From Hevea brasiliensis (lineage: Eukaryota > Streptophyta > Magnoliopsida > Malpighiales > Euphorbiaceae), in assembly GCF_030052815.1 (NCBI RefSeq), contig NC_079495.1, positions 56,274,773 to 56,338,772 on the forward strand: a DNA stretch of 64,000 bases, written 5' to 3'. A program made the translations under genes and the position numbers. The notes under the pieces were generated by a model. The model did not search any database, was not told where the DNA came from, and was given only the letters and a program-made list of their open reading frames with translations. Below, piece by piece: positions 46,407 through 61,000 of this stretch. Each line of letters begins with the position of its first letter. Position 1 is the stretch's first letter.

Positions 46407-49400
46407 TGTCACACCCTACCCCTCTGTAAGGCATAACATGATCCCGTAGTATACTTAATGAATTACCAACTCCGTCTACTGATAACCCATTAAATACACT
46501 ACAAGGGATTTTAAAAACTTCTCTTACTTCTTTTACAGTGGTGAGCACTATTTACAGGTGTTAAAAACTTTGGTGAACTGAAGTGAAACAATTAACTCAT
46601 TTGATTTATTTGGAATTTCTGTAAAAATTTTGGCAGAATGCCATCTGCATTTTGGATAAAACAGTTCTTCAGAAAACCTGTAAAAAGCACTTCAATAAAT
46701 TTCCAAATCTCAGCTTCAACATTTTTCTCAACCCAACACAGTTCTCAAGTCAATTTCACAGTAATTTTTCAAGGGCTAAGATAGAGAAAATATAATACAA
46801 TTTTTTACAAGTCAAAATATCTCATAATTTACTTTACAACTTCAATGTACAATTTTTATTTACAACTGCTCAAAACCAAAAACAATATGTACATACAGTG
46901 AACATACATTACATTACAAAATACAAAATACTGGTATACTCATTATACCCGGTAGTCTCTCGCTGGAGGTACTAGCAGCCTAATCTGCTGCACTGTTTGT
47001 CTGTCTACCTGCGACAGCAATAAAAAGCTATCGCTAAGACAATGTCTCAGTGGTGCACAACATTAACCAAATACAATTTAAATCACAATTCATAGTTCAA
47101 ATAAATAGTGGATACTTAAAACCATAGTTAATTTCAAGACAATAATTGTCAACCAGAATTTAAACTCCATTTCTCAATATCACAATAAATTTTAGTAAGT
47201 CAGATCATAGTTGAATTCAAAAGACAGTATGTGTCAATAAGAGTTTAAATTCATTTCACAATCTCACAATAAATCTCAATAATCAAAACATAGTTAAATT
47301 CGAAAGACAGTAAATGTCAATAAGAATTTAACTTCATTTCACAAATTATCAAATCGCATAACAGCACAATTTAGTCGAATAAGTTAAGAATACAGTGTTG
47401 CCGATTCATTCACAACTTAAGCCATGACACAAATTTCCGATCAATGCCACGTTGTACACCACGACAAAGCAATCACAACCTCACTAATCGAAATCAATGA
47501 GGAAGGGAGCTAGCTATATAATGAGTAATCATCCGATCACCTCAACTGGTAAACCAGAGAGGGAAAAATAAATGATCACGACTCCATAAATGGAGAAGGA
47601 AAATAAACGATCACAACCCCATAAATAGAGAAGGAATGATACGATACTGTCATGCTAAGTGTGAACACAAAATCAATTCCAAACATTTTATTCAAATGAT
47701 TCGTGAGAATCCAAGAAATTTCCAAAGTCATAATTTCATTCACAAAATGGCAACACAATTCATAATTAACTTCGAATTTCACAAATCCCACTAAACCAAT
47801 TTTTCCACAATTTCAAACCATTTACAATGCTTTTTAAGCGATAAATATCCATCAATATCATTCAAACAATTTCTCACAGTTTCAAATCATTTACAATGCT
47901 TTTCAAGCAATAAATATCCATTCAAATACATTTCCACAATTTAAAACAATAATATACAAATAGTCAATATTTATTTCAATTGAAAATAATTCAAGAGAAA
48001 TAGTTGTTGTGCAAAAACCTCTGATATTTGTCTCCTGGTCTTGACTCAGTATTTCTTTCCCTTTTGCTGAGTCCTTGTTAACTGAGAAACACAATTTGAA
48101 GTATTTCAGTACTACATTAATTTGCCTCTAACGATAATGTTCGATAAGTAATTCACTGAACTCAATTATTCACTGAATACCTTTATTTGCTTAATCACCT
48201 AATATACCGACCCTCGATGCGTTTTAGGTAAATTAGGTTTTGGTGTCCTTAATATGTCACATTCGATAATGTTTTAGGATTGGTACGTGTTACCAAACTC
48301 AATTCTATGTATATTGCATTTTCTTGCATTTCATTGCAAATTGCTGGATTTCAGGATACTAGTTTGACCTAACCGGACGACCTAGTTCCCTCAGTTTTCG
48401 GGTTTCAGTCAAAACTACAAACTTGTAGATCTATGTCTTATTGCACGCGGGGCAAAATTTCAGGTCAATCCGAGTTAAGTAGACCAAGTTATGGTCATTA
48501 TACTATTGCTGGTCAAATGGCACCAAGTTAGGTCAATTTTAGGTCAATTTGGTCAACTCTGGTTCGGCCAGTTTTTGGACCCGAAATTGTGCAAGTTTTT
48601 TGACTTTCTTATGGTCATTTCTGGGTTTTTGTGTCTTCATAAGACTTGTAGGTATGGGTCTTAACTATTCATGGTTAAAATTTCAGGTCAATTGGACCTA
48701 TTTTGAGTGAGTTATGGTCTAAACACTCACTGCTGCCCAATTGGTCATTTTTCAGGTCCTAATTGCACCTAATCCGAATTGGTCATTTTCGTAGGTCACC
48801 TTGCAAGCAGAATTTTGGTATGTTTTCTCAATGAAAGTTGGCACATTTTGTGCCTAGTTCCACCTCCAATTGGTCTCATACCAATTGAGGTTACACATTT
48901 AAACTTATTGGCTAAAATGTACACTGCCCTTAGTTACCTTGCTTAAACACACATCAATCACACACTTACCTTGCAAATATGTTTACTTCCCTACCAAATC
49001 TGTTTTGGTACATTACCAAAAACATATTCCACTTTACACTAACATCACTTTGGGCAGATTACAATTATCCTCAACACACCAAATATAATTCTAATTTCCA
49101 AAGTCCAAATACAATTACACATACACATAAACATTACTAGTTTTTACATACACTTTACACAACAATTTCATATACATATCCATCTATCCTTAATGCCACA
49201 ATTCTGCCCATATCTTCATGAACACACACATTTATTCAAGAATCCCCAAGCTGCCGAAAATCTTCCTCAATACCCAAGTGTCCTACAATCATCAATTTTC
49301 ATCCAAGTCAAAAATCACCTTATACATATGAAATATTTTACTAGGATATTAAATCACCATAACCAACATAATTCTCATCAATTATATGTACAAATACTTC

Positions 49401-50421
49401 ATCAATACATGAATACATGGCTGCCCAAAAATGGATATCTCAATAACTCTTCAAACTTAAAAATTTCCTTCATAAAACCAACATCCATAACATGTACACA
49501 AAGTTTAACAAAGAAATCTTAAAAAAATGCTAACTTACCTTATGGTTGGGACTTGTTAAACCTTCACCAAACTTCTTGATTTTAGTATCAAACCCTTCCT
49601 TGTGATGTGTAGACAATTTTTCATGAAGGAACCTAAGAGATTGGAGTTGAAATGGAGGGGTTGATGGAGCTTGCATGAAAATGGAAATGGAGGTTTTCTC
49701 TCCTCCTTCAATTTGGCTTGGATGATAAATGAAGAAGATGAAGTTGCTGCTGGATATAGTGGACTTACATCAGCCTCATTTTGTGTTTAATTTATTCCTT
49801 TAGTGGCCCACTCACTCCATTTAATCATATAATAAGCCTAAATGTGTTATTTACACATTTTTCACTCCATTTTTGGTTATTTGTATTAGGTACCCCCAAT
49901 TTAATTTTTCATTTTATTTTCTAAGTGTAATATTATTTATTTTTAATGGACATTTAGGTCAAAAGACAATTCGGGATGTCAAATGACCATAATGCCCCTG
50001 TTCGGGTTGCATTCCCGATTTTTCGGTAACACCGGGTTTTGTCTGTTTTTCGATTTCTCACTTTTCTTTGTACTAATTATTTAATTTTTCTTTGATCTTT
50101 CTAATGATATTTATTCTTCAATAAGGGTCTATTTAAGTCCTAAAAATGTTTTCCAGGGTTCCCCGCAGTCCAGGGCTAGTCAACGGTCCACGCCGTGACT
50201 TCCCGGTGCGGTCACCCATCGTTAGGTTTCCCGGCTCGCTTAACTTGATCACATTTCTTTGCTATTATTTTTCCTTTGTTTTTCTTGTATTTTCTTTTCT
50301 TGTATTTCATTATTTTATGTCTCCTCACTCATATTGAAGTGTAGTTCTAGGCATCCTAGCTGTCCGGACAACACAGGTCACCGGAACAGCAGAATGCACT
50401 ACCGAACTTAGGGGTGTTACA
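46407..50421 (-). mobile_element. Element S: solo type-2 LTR inside C chromodomain
   Basis: A single LTR, TGTCACACCCTACCCC...GGGGTGTTACA, 4015 bp, flanked by AGAAA at 46402-46406 and 50422-50426. No internal region exists, so an LTR-LTR recombination probably removed the rest. It has the type-2 landmarks: the AGACAATGTCT hairpin (47037-47047), the ~200-bp units (about 48420-48910) and the CACCCATCGTTAGG block near 50213. Small open frames inside are not recognised. Confidence 0.93.
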
Positions 50422-50511
50422 AGAAATAAGCAGCTTCCACTGGTGAAAGTGCTTTGGAGGCACCACAACACCGAGGAGGCAACTTGGGAAAGTGAAGAGA
50501 CAATGAGGTAG
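50422..50511 (+). pseudogene. Element C chromodomain tail (exon 2 continued)
   Basis: After the second AGAAA copy the frame resumes: LVKVLWRHHNTEEATWE and SEETMR, with a TAG at 50509-50511. The aromatic and acidic residues typical of a chromodomain are present. Without S this would be continuous with 46406. The stop lies 66 bp before LTR 2. Confidence 0.9.
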
Positions 50512-50563
50512 CAGTTCCCTCAACTGTTTGCATCAGGTAAATTTCGAGGACGAAATTTAAATT

Positions 50564-50573
50564 AGAGGGGAAG
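50564..50573 (+). promoter_or_regulatory. Element C polypurine tract
   Basis: AGAGGGGAAG just before LTR 2, identical in core to D and G. Confidence 0.88.
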
Positions 50574-50576
50574 TGT

Positions 50577-53296
50577 TGTAACACCCTCCCTGAAGCAACT
50601 CCGTACATTCTACTATTCCGGTGACCGGTGTCGGTCCGGACAGCTAGAACGTCCGAAAAAATATCTAAACTAAAGTCAGAAACCATAATTAACTCAAATA
50701 TTAATAAGAAAAATTTAGTAAAAATTTTAGAAATAAAATACAACCGAGTTAAACGAGCCGGTACCCTAGCGATGGGTAACCCAGAGGGAAGTTGCGGTTC
50801 TCGCAACTAGGAGCCCTAGACCGGGGGGAAAAATCATAAAATAATTTTTGGGACTCCAGAGAAGGGTTATTGAGGTTCCTATGGCATTAGAATGCCAAGA
50901 AAATACCTAGAAAAATTTTTCAATCGGTACAGACAATTTTAACCCGTTAAGCCAAACGGAGGGCATGTTGGTCATTTCGCCTTCAGAGGTGATTTTTGGC
51001 CGACTTGTCCAGTTGAGTAAATAATTAATATGACATAAAATATGAATAAACATTACTAGAAATAAAATTGAAAATGAGTAGTGAAGAAAAAGAAAAGAAA
51101 ATGAGGAAAAAGGCTTATTTATGACATCATGATGATGTCATTTAAAAGCTATAACCAATTATAATTAAACAACCAATTCATTAACTAATAAAAGAGATAA
51201 ATGAAGACCAAAATCATCAAAAAGCCAGCAGCCATCCCCTTTCTTCAAGTGCAGCCGAAACCCTTGCATGCCCAAACCTCCACTGACAACTTCAATCAAA
51301 GCTCAATTTCCCTCTTTATTTCACCTTAAACCCTAGACACCTTTCACCAAAAACTTGTCTATACCTCTTGGGAAGTGTTTGGCAGCCAAGAAAAGGAAAG
51401 AAAGTGAAGTTTTGAGCTTGGGAAAAATCTGCCTACAAGAGGTTAGTGCACCTATCTATTTAAAACTCTTATTTTCTATGTTAGGGACTTGAAATCAACA
51501 TGAACTTGTGACTTAAATGAAAAAAAGTTAAGTGTATGTAGCCCATGGATTTCGGCTGCCCCTAAGTAAGGAACAAGATTGAGTGTTTTGATGGACTTGG
51601 AGTGCACTAGAGATTATGTTTAAAGTATGTAAATATAAGTATAATGGATTAGTTAGTTAATTAAAGCATGTTGTGAAAACTCATATGGGAATTAAGGTTT
51701 TGAGAAGTGAAAATTTGGCTTGGCTTAGGAAATTGTTAGAGAACATTTTAATGGTCAATTAGTGACCATTTTAGGTAAGTTGAGCATAATTTGGACTGAA
51801 ATATAGCATGGCAAAGTGAATGAGTATGCTGCCTAGGGACAGCAGCAAGGGTGGCTGTGATTCCAGCCCACTTAGACAGCCATAACATTGGCTGTGTAGG
51901 TCCAATTGGTGTTTGGCCAATTGGACATGAAACTAGACTTATAATGGCACATTTTTTCTGAAGAAACCATGCCCAAAAGACCAAAGCAAGAGGACCAAAA
52001 GTTGGCCCCAATCCGGATACCTTGCAACAACACCTGCAGAAATGACTAACTGTTCATTTGGCCATAACTCACTGTAGATATGGTCAATTAACCTGAAATT
52101 TTTACAGCAACAAGTTAAGACATAGACAAACAACTTTAATGAAGAAACCTACCCCAAATTATGCCAGAACCTAACCCAAATGGCAGTCACAGTCACTGTT
52201 CATGGTACTGTAGATTTGGTAATTCTGCAGTTTTGGCAATCCAGCCAGCTGTGGTTTTTGGACCATATCTGGAGCTACAAAACTCCAAATGGAGTGATTC
52301 AAAAAAGGAAATTCAACTAGATAAAATAAGGAACAACTTTCATGTTTAGCATTTCCTCAAATTCCCACTGCAACAGGGCCCAATGGAACAGTAAATTTGG
52401 ATCACAAAAACTGAAAATTCTGCTCTCTAGGTTTTAGGTTTGGAAATGGATTTAGGGGTTAATTCCAACAAGTTTTAAATGCAAAATGTGGTATGTTGGG
52501 AGTGTCAAAACCAATATACCTATTTTCTATCAAAAAGTCAACATTTTTGTTGACCAATGGGGTGAATAGTGACACCAAAACTTGAAATTCACAAATTGAA
52601 GAATTTAAAAGTTTCAAATGCCCTAGTATACCTGACAAGATTGGTTTGGATAGTTTGGCATGCCAATAGGGTTCAGTTAGCAGTACTGCACATGGCAATA
52701 TGCCATTCTGTGATTTTATGGCTTTTAGCCATTCTGACCTTGTATTGAGATTTGGCCTTGTGCCTGATGTTATCACAGCTTGTTAGCTGTTCTGTTGCAC
52801 ACCAGGAGATGCATACGTGACCGATGGTGTGACGGCCCGAGGTACTTGATACCCAGTGCCAGTTTACCCATTTATCCAGTCCAGTCATCTAGTGTAGGTT
52901 ACTTGGGCAAACAAATGAATGAAAGTGGACAAAGTTAATGATATACAAATTCAAAACAAATAAAACATATACATTCACTACATATTTATTTTCTGTTATT
53001 TTCTTTTATTTTATTATTGCACCACTAAGCATTATTGCTTAGCGCGTTGCTTTTGCCACGCTTAGGTACTGGAGATACAGATCGTGAGCCCAGTAGACCT
53101 CGGACTGAGTGAGTCCATCCTGCAGTTCTGCACAGTGTCCGTGTCACCTCAACTTCTAGAGTGCATTGGTAGGGCACTAAGTGTCATTTTGTCATTTTGT
53201 AACTAAATTTCTATTTTCTCATATGTATTTAGAATTATGTAATATATTTTGATGTTCATGTAAATTATGAAAATTGTATTTGTGAATGGAAAAGTA
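50577..53296 (+). repeat. Element C LTR 2 (3' LTR), first part
   Basis: It starts TGTAACACCCTCCCTG and follows LTR 1 closely until D interrupts at 53297; AAGTA at 53292-53296 is D's target site. Both C hairpins are present (50791-50807, 53025-53042). Confidence 0.94.
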
Positions 53297-54547
53297 TGTG
53301 ACACCCCTTACCCGCCTACAGTGTAGCCGAGCAAGTTATGCCACTCAGTGTGCCGGAGCACTCTATTTTATCTGATTTCATTACAGTTCTTGATTTATTT
53401 ATTCAAAAACTTTATTGAAGATTTAGGCTATTTTTACTTTTATCAAAATCTAACTAAATTGGAAATTTCAAAAATTTTAACGATAATCCGACAAAGTGTC
53501 GGCTGTAATTTGGACTAACAGTTCTTCTGAACCTGCCAAAGACAATTTCAATATATACTCAATTTCTCAAACTCAATAGTCTAAAAAATTTTCAAACATA
53601 ATGTATCTCAATACAGTATCCAGATTTCTCAGAAATCTCATTAGATTTTCAATATCTCAATATTCACAAGTATAATCTCATTATAACTCAAATTCAATTC
53701 ACATACTAAAATACTTACTTTGAATAGCTTCCATAATTCATAGGTTAATTACATGAGTTTATTTTGTACCAGATATACAAATAATTTACAATGTGCTAGG
53801 AATGAACAATATACATAACATGTATAAAATGAGCCCTATCTACATGCATTGCTGAGGAGGTGACAATCTTGAACTCTTCTGACACTTCTGCAGATCCGAC
53901 TCTAAAAATCTCGACGATAGTCCATCGGTTTTTACCTTCAAGACTGCATGAGGAAGCAATTCCATCGCGCTAAGCATTTCTCGCTTAGTGGTGCAATAAT
54001 ATAACAAGAAATAATATATACAAATAAAGAAGGAACAGAGCATAATTTGAATGCTTAAGAATCAATTTAATTTAATACAATGTGTCTAATGTTAATTATC
54101 TTTTGTTCTCATTTGTTTCGCTTAGGAAGCATTTAATTCCAAATTCATAGTGATAATGTACGATATACGTAATTAATAAAAATACTCAATTTATATTCAT
54201 ATGGCAATAGAAGGTACATTTAAAATATTTAGTTAAGTTATACCTATTTTTGCAACTCTCTTATCATTTTACTTAACAATTTTTATGTGGTTTGGATCAT
54301 TTCATAATTGTAACTAATTCTTTTGAAGTCTTATTAACTCATTTATTTGATCTCTAATGTTTTTAATTACTAATAGTCTTAATTTATTTCAATAAATTAC
54401 ACTGCCCAAGTGACCTACGACAGTGACTAAATCGATAACGGTCGTTGGCACCGACACCGCGGTGCCTCGGGCCGTCATACCATGGGACGCAGAACGTCAA
54501 CCATGTATGTAGTCAGTATGGCTAAAAAGCCATGATATCACATAATC

Positions 54548-54623
54548 GGGCATAAAAGCCATGAATACGGGCATAAAAGCCATGAATACGGGCATAAAGC
54601 CATGAATACAGGCATAAAGCCTT
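54548..54623. repeat. 21-bp minisatellite in D LTR 1
   Basis: Three units of GGGCATAAAAGCCATGAATAC type (21, 21, 20 bp) and a partial copy. Confidence 0.9.
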
Positions 54624-55691
54624 TCGCAGTACTGCTAAAACAATACCCTATTGGCATGCCAAACTATCCAATCTGACACACATGTCTAGGCAATACAAGG
54701 GCATATAATATCATCAAATATTAATATGTTGTGTTTTATGTCTTTATTATTTCACGATAAATTTCATAATTTTTACATTGATCATAATATTCATACATTC
54801 CTTACATCATTCCTATTGATCACAATTCACAATAATGGTATTCATATACCATTGCACTCAAAATATTTCTCCTCTCTACAATAATGAGAACTAATGTCTC
54901 ATTCATACATTAATATGGTTCATTTATTCATTCATTATGTTATTCATATTGATCACAATTCTAAGCAATGGTTCACATGTACCATTATATTCAAAACATT
55001 TTTCCTTTCTCATTTATACATTCAAGAATCTACTTATGTAATTACAAATTTTATATTTCAAGTTGAGTTACTAATATTTTATGAATTCCATTTGTGATGG
55101 GCATATATGCCCTAACTATCTATTCACATCAATTAGGTGACTTATTTTTCATGTTTCAAGTAATCCATGAATATTTCATGGATTTCAAATTTATGGCCTA
55201 AATTTCTTTTTAACAATTTTGACTAGGATGCATAGTCCATATTTGTCATACAATTCTAAGCATTTAAGCTTAGAATTGGTTCTAGGTCTTCATCTTAATT
55301 CACTAATCATTTTGATTACTATTCACCCCATTGGTCAACAAAAATGTTGACTTTTGCATAGACAATAAGTACATTGGTTTTAACACTCCCGATGTACCAC
55401 ATTTTGCATTTAAAACTTGTTGGAATCAATTACCAAATCCATTTCCAAGCTTATTTCAAGTTTTCATGTCACTATTCACTTCATTAGTCAACTAAAATGT
55501 TGACTTTTGCATAGAAAATATGTACATTGACTTTGGCACTTCAAACATACTACATTTTTCATTTAAAACTTGTTGGTTTTGGTCACTTTCTCAAAGCTTA
55601 GGTCATTTTGGCAAAATTGCCAATTTTCGGTTTTGGTGCTCCGAAGTTGCACTATTTCATTGGTCGATTTACTGTTGGAATTTGACAAAAC

Positions 55692-56357
55692 TTCCTTCAT
55701 AAAAAATGTTCCTTATTTTGTCTAGTTGAATTTCGTTTTTTGAATCACTCCATTTGGAGTTTTGTAGCTCAAGTTATGGCCAAAATAAGTTTACTGTTCA
55801 CGCAATCGCTCATGCCGAGATTTTGGTCCGCGCATTTTTGGTCCAACTTTGGTCAGTAATTTGATCAAGTTAAGTTCATAATTTGGTCTAACTTTCTTCT
55901 TATGAAATGTTCTACCATACCTTAGGTTTCCATCGGTTCAAGAATCGCCTAAATCCGAGTTTTCTAGAGAGAGTTATAGTCCTCCAAACATTGCTGCTCA
56001 AATGAAAATCTGCAGAGTTGCAGGTTTGAACAAGAATCGTGACTGCCATTTGGGTTAGGTTCTGGTCATAATTTGGGGTAGGTTTCTTCATGAAAGTTGT
56101 TTGTCTATGTCTTAACTTGTTGCTGTAAAAATTTCAGGTCAATTGACCAAATCTACAGTGAGTTATGGCCAAATGAAACTGTTCATTTGGTCATTTCTGC
56201 AGGTGCTGTTGCAGGGGATCCGGATTGGGGCCAAGTTTTGGTCCTCTTGCTTTGGTCTTTTGGGCATGGTTTCTTCAGCAAAAATGTGTCATTATAAGCC
56301 TAGTTTCATGTCCAATTGGCCAAACATCAATTGGACCTACACAGCCAAAGTTATGGC
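55692..56357 (-). repeat. Four degenerate ~200-bp units in D LTR 1
   Basis: Units begin near 55692, 55894, 56090 and 56272 and end in AGTTATGG or AGTTATAG near 55780, 55981, 56169 and 56357. The second unit has no equivalent in A, C, E or X. Confidence 0.7.
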
Positions 56358-57661
56358 TGTGCAAGTGGACTGAATTTTCACCCTCTCACGCACTAACAAG
56401 GCGGCCTACACATTCACTTGGCTATACTATTTTTCAGTCCAATTCATGGTCAACATACCTAAAATGGTCACTAATTGACCCTTATAATGTTCTTTCACAA
56501 TTCCATAAGCTAAATCCAAGTTTCACTTCTCAAAACCCTAATGTCCAATTTAAATTATCCATAAACCTCAATTAGCACACTAATTCAACATCCATGCATA
56601 TTCATACCTTAAACATCATTTCTATCCATTCTAAATTCATTAAAACAACCAACCTCATCCTTCCTTAGGGCTGCCAAAAATTAAAGATGCCCTAACACAT
56701 ATAACTTACTTCAAACTCTTACAATTTCTTAACTTAAAATGATGCTTTAACAAGGATTAAAGGAGTGAGAGTGAAAGGATAGCACTAACCTCACTTTAAC
56801 CTCTTGTAGGGCAGATTTTTCCAAGCTTCAACCTCACTTTCTTTCCTTTTCTAGGCTGCCAAACACTCTCCCAAGATGAGTGGACAAGTTTTAATGAAAG
56901 GGGTTTAGGGTTTAGTAGTGGAAACAAGGGAGAAATGAAGCTTTTTGGTTAAACATCAATGGAGGGAGAAGAGGGAGAGGTTTAAAACGTTTTGAAGAAG
57001 AAGAAGGCAGCTGGTATTTTAATTCCTTTGGCCTTGTTTATCTCTTTTTATTAGTTAGTAAATTGGTTGTTTAATTGTCATTGGTGGATGCTTTTAAATG
57101 ACATCACCTTATGTCATAATTAAGCATTTTCCTTCATTTTCTTTTCTTCTTTTCTCTACTCATTTTCAATTCAATTTTTAACAATATTTATTTATATTTT
57201 AGATCATATTAATTATTTACTTAACTGGACAAGTCGGCCAAAAATCACCTCTGAAGGGGAAATGACCAAAATTCCCTCCGTTTGGCTTAACGGGTCAAAA
57301 TTGTCTGTACCGATTGAAAAATTTTTCTAAGTATTTTCTAGGCATTCTAATGCCATAGGAACCTCAATGACCCTTCTTTGGAGTCCCAAAAATTATTTTA
57401 TAATTTTTCCCCCGGGTCTAGGGCTCCTCGTTGCGAGAACCGCAACTTCCTCTGGTTACCCCTCGCTAGGGTACCGGCTCATTTGACTTAGTTGTATTTT
57501 ATTTCTAAAATTTTTACTAAATTTTTCTCATCAATATTTGAGTTAATTATGGTTCCTCACTTTAGTTTAAATATTTTTTTTTCAGAAGTTCTAGCTGTCC
57601 GGACCGACACCGGTCACCGGAACAGTAGAATGTACGGAGTTGCTACGGGGAGGGTGTTACA

Positions 57662-57675
57662 ACTCTTCCCCTCTA
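57662..57675 (-). promoter_or_regulatory. Element D polypurine tract
   Basis: The minus strand reads TAGAGGGGAAGAGT directly at the LTR 1 border. Confidence 0.88.
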
Positions 57676-57999
57676 ATTTAAATTTCGTCCTCGAAATTTA
57701 TCCGGTGTAAATAGTTGAGGAGCTATTACCTCCTTATTTCTTCACCTTTCCGTGTTATCCTACTTCACTTTCTCCTTAGTCTCAATCCTATCCTCAAACA
57801 GTTATGTACTCATCCTTTTTCATCTTAAATATAGTCTCCTTCTTATTTCCATTCGCTATCTCATTGTCTCTTCACTCTCTTATTCCATACCCTAACCTAA
57901 AATAAACAGGAAATACAGATCTGCAATAGTGTCACCTCGACTCTTATGAATGCAATGCATGATATGCAGTCTATCTAGGTCCAGAAACGCCTAAACCGC

Positions 58000-58011
58000 G
58001 CTCTGATACCA
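58000..58011 (-). promoter_or_regulatory. Element D primer-binding site (tRNA-iMet)
   Basis: The minus strand reads TGGTATCAGAGC, a perfect 12-base match, five bases from LTR 2. Confidence 0.94.
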
Positions 58012-58016
58012 CAAAA

Positions 58017-61000
58017 TGTGACACCCCTTACCCGCCTACAGTGTAGCCGAGCAAGTTATGCCACTCAGTGTGCCGGAGCACTCTATTTTATCTGATTTCA
58101 TTACAGTTCTTGATTTATTTATTCAAAAACTTTATTGAAGATTTAGGCTATTTTTACTTTTATCAAAATCTAACTAAATTGGAAATTTCAAAAATTTTAA
58201 CGATAATCCGACAAAGTGTCGGCTGTAATTTGGACTAATGATTCTTCCAACTCGCCAAAGACAATTTAAATATATACTCAATTTCTCAAACTCAATAGTC
58301 TAAAAATTTTCAAACATAATGTATCTCAATACAAGATCCAGTTTCTCGAAATCTCATTAGATTTTCAATATCTCAATATTCACAAGTATAATCTCATTAT
58401 AACTCAAATTCAATTCACATACTAAAATACTTACTTTGAATAGCTTCCATAATTCATAGGTTAATTACATGAGTTTATTTTGTACAAGATATACAAATAA
58501 TTTACAATGTGCTAGGAATGAACAATATACATAACATGTATAAAATGAGCCCTATCTACATGCATTCTTGAGGAGGTGACAATCTTGAACTCTTACGAAA
58601 CTTCGCAGATCTGGACTCCAAAAATCTCGATCGATATCTCTTGGTTTTTACCTTGATTACTGCGCGAGGAAGAAATTCCATCTCGCTAAGCATTCTCGCT
58701 TAGTGGTGCAATAATATAACAAGAAATAATATAAACACATTAAGAAAGAAACTTGCATAATTTGAATTCTTAAGAATCAATTTAATTTAATACATTGTGT
58801 CTAATGTTATTTATCTTTTGTTCTCATTTGTTTCGCTTTGGATGCGTTTAATTCCGAAATTCACGGTGATAATGTACGATATACGTAATTAATAAAAATA
58901 CTCAATTTATATTCATATGGCAATAGAAGGTACATTTAAAATATTTAGTTAAGTTATACCTATTTTTGCAACTCTCTTATCATTTTACTTAACAATTTTT
59001 ATGTGGTTTGGATCATTTCATAATTGTAACTAATTCTTTTGAAGTCTTATTAACTCATTTATTTGATCTCTAATGTTTTTAATTACTAATAGTCTTAATT
59101 TATTTCAATAAATTACACTGCCCAAGTGACCTACGACAGGCTGACTAAACTGGATAACGGGTCGTTGGCACTGGACACCGCGGTGCCTCGGGCCGTCATA
59201 CCATGGGACGCAGAACGTCAACCATGTATGTAGTCAGTATGGCTAAAAAGCCATGATATCACATAATCGGGCATAAAAGCCATGAATACGGGCATAAAGC
59301 CATGAATACGGGCATAAAGCCATGAATACAGGCATAAAGCCTTTCGCTAAAACAATACCCTATTGGCATGCCAAACTATCCAATCTGACACACATGTCTA
59401 GGCAATACAAGGGCATATAATATCATCAAATATTAATATGTTGTGTTTTATGTCTTTATTATTTCACGATAAATTTCATAATTTTTACATTGATCATAAT
59501 ATTCATACATTCCTTACATCATTCCTATTGATCACAATTCACAATAATGGTATTCATATACCATTGCACTCAAAATATTTCTCCTCTCTACAATAATGAG
59601 AACTAATGTCTCATTCATACATTAATATGGTTCATTTATTCATTCATTATGTTATTCATATTGATCACAATTCTAAGCAATGGTTCACATGTACCATTAT
59701 ATTCAAAACATTTTTCCTTTCTCATTTATACATTCAAGAATCTACTTATGTAATTACAAATTTTATATTTCAAGTTGAGTTACTAATATTTTATGAATTC
59801 CATTTGTGATGGGCATATATGCCCTAACTATCTATTCACATCAATTAGGTGACTTATTTTTCATGTTTCAAGTAATCCATGAATATTTCATGGATTTCAA
59901 ATTTATGGCCTAAATTTCTTTTTAACAATTTTGACTAGGATGCATAGTCCATATTTGTCATACAATTCTAAGCATTTAAGCTTAGAATTGGTTCTAGGTC
60001 TTCATCTTAATTCACTAATCATTTTGATTACTATTCACCCCATTGGTCAACAAAAATGTTGACTTTTGCATAGACAATAAGTACATTGGTTTTAACACTC
60101 CCGATGTACCACATTTTGCATTTAAAACTTGTTGGAATCAATTACCAAATCCATTTCCAAGCTTATTTCAAGTTTTCATGTCACTATTCACTTCATTAGT
60201 CAACTAAAATGTTGACTTTTGCATAGAAAATATGTACATTGACTTTGGCACTTCAAACATACTACATTTTTCATTTAAAACTTGTTGGTTTTGGTCACTT
60301 TCTCAAAGCTTAGGTCATTTTGGCAAAATTGCCAATTTTCGGTTTTGGTGCTCCGAAGTTGCACTATTTCATTGGTCGATTTACTGTTGGAATTTGACAA
60401 AACTTCCTTCATAAAAAATGTTCCTTATTTTGTCTAGTTGAATTTCGTTTTTTGAATCACTCCATTTGGAGTTTTTTAGCTCAAGTTATGGCCAAAATAA
60501 GTTTATCGTTCACGCAATCGCTCATACCGAGATTTTGGTCCGCAGATTTTTGGTCCAACTTTGGTCAGTAATTTGATCAAGTTAAGTTCATAATTTGGTC
60601 TAACTTTCTTCTTATGAAATGTTCTACCATACCTTAGGTTTCCATCGGTTCAAGAATCGCCTAAATCCGAGTTTTCTAGAGAGAGTTATAGTCCTCCAAA
60701 CATTGCTGCTCAAATGAAAATCTGCAGAGTTGCAAGTTTGAACAAGAATCGTGACTGCCATGTGGGTTAGGTTCTGGTCATAATTTGGGGTAGGTTTCTT
60801 CATGAAAGTTGTTTGTCTATGTCTTAACTTGTTGCTGTAAAAATTTCAGGTCAATTGACCAAATCTACAGTGAGTTATGGCCAAATGACACTGTTCATTT
60901 GGTCATTTCTCGCAGTGTGCAGGGGATCCGGATTGCGGCCAAGTTTTGGTCCTCTTGCTTTGGTCTTTTGGGCATGGTTTCTTCAGCAAAAATGTGTCAT

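Larger units (their letters stand above)
53297..57661 (-). repeat. Element D LTR 1 (3' LTR), type 1b
   Basis: It starts TGTGACACCCCTTACCCG and ends GGGTGTTACA. Type-1b features are the ATGGGACGCAGAACGTCAAC block and the minisatellite (54548-54623). It has four, not three, of the ~200-bp units. Hairpins are at 53970-53988 and 57430-57446. Confidence 0.94.
57662..58016 (-). other. Element D internal region (355 bp, no gene)
   Basis: On the minus strand it holds the primer-binding site, a leader like that of G, and an ATG at the gag start position (57886-57888). A very short reading follows: GAATAAGAGAGTGAAGAGAC then ATGAGATAG, whose end resembles the chromodomain tail SEETMR plus stop (57856-57858). 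A second tail-like stretch lies near 57715-57755, at the usual distance from the polypurine tract. No Gag or Pol can be made. Confidence 0.8.

Noticed and set aside
54548..54623. Regular short repeats that could suggest a CRISPR array
   Set aside because: The units are directly adjacent, with no spacers, and recur in several LTRs of a plant element; they are a minisatellite.
58000..58011. tRNA-like sequence at the primer-binding sites
   Set aside because: Only the 12-base complement of the tRNA-iMet end is present; there is no tRNA gene fold around any of these sites.
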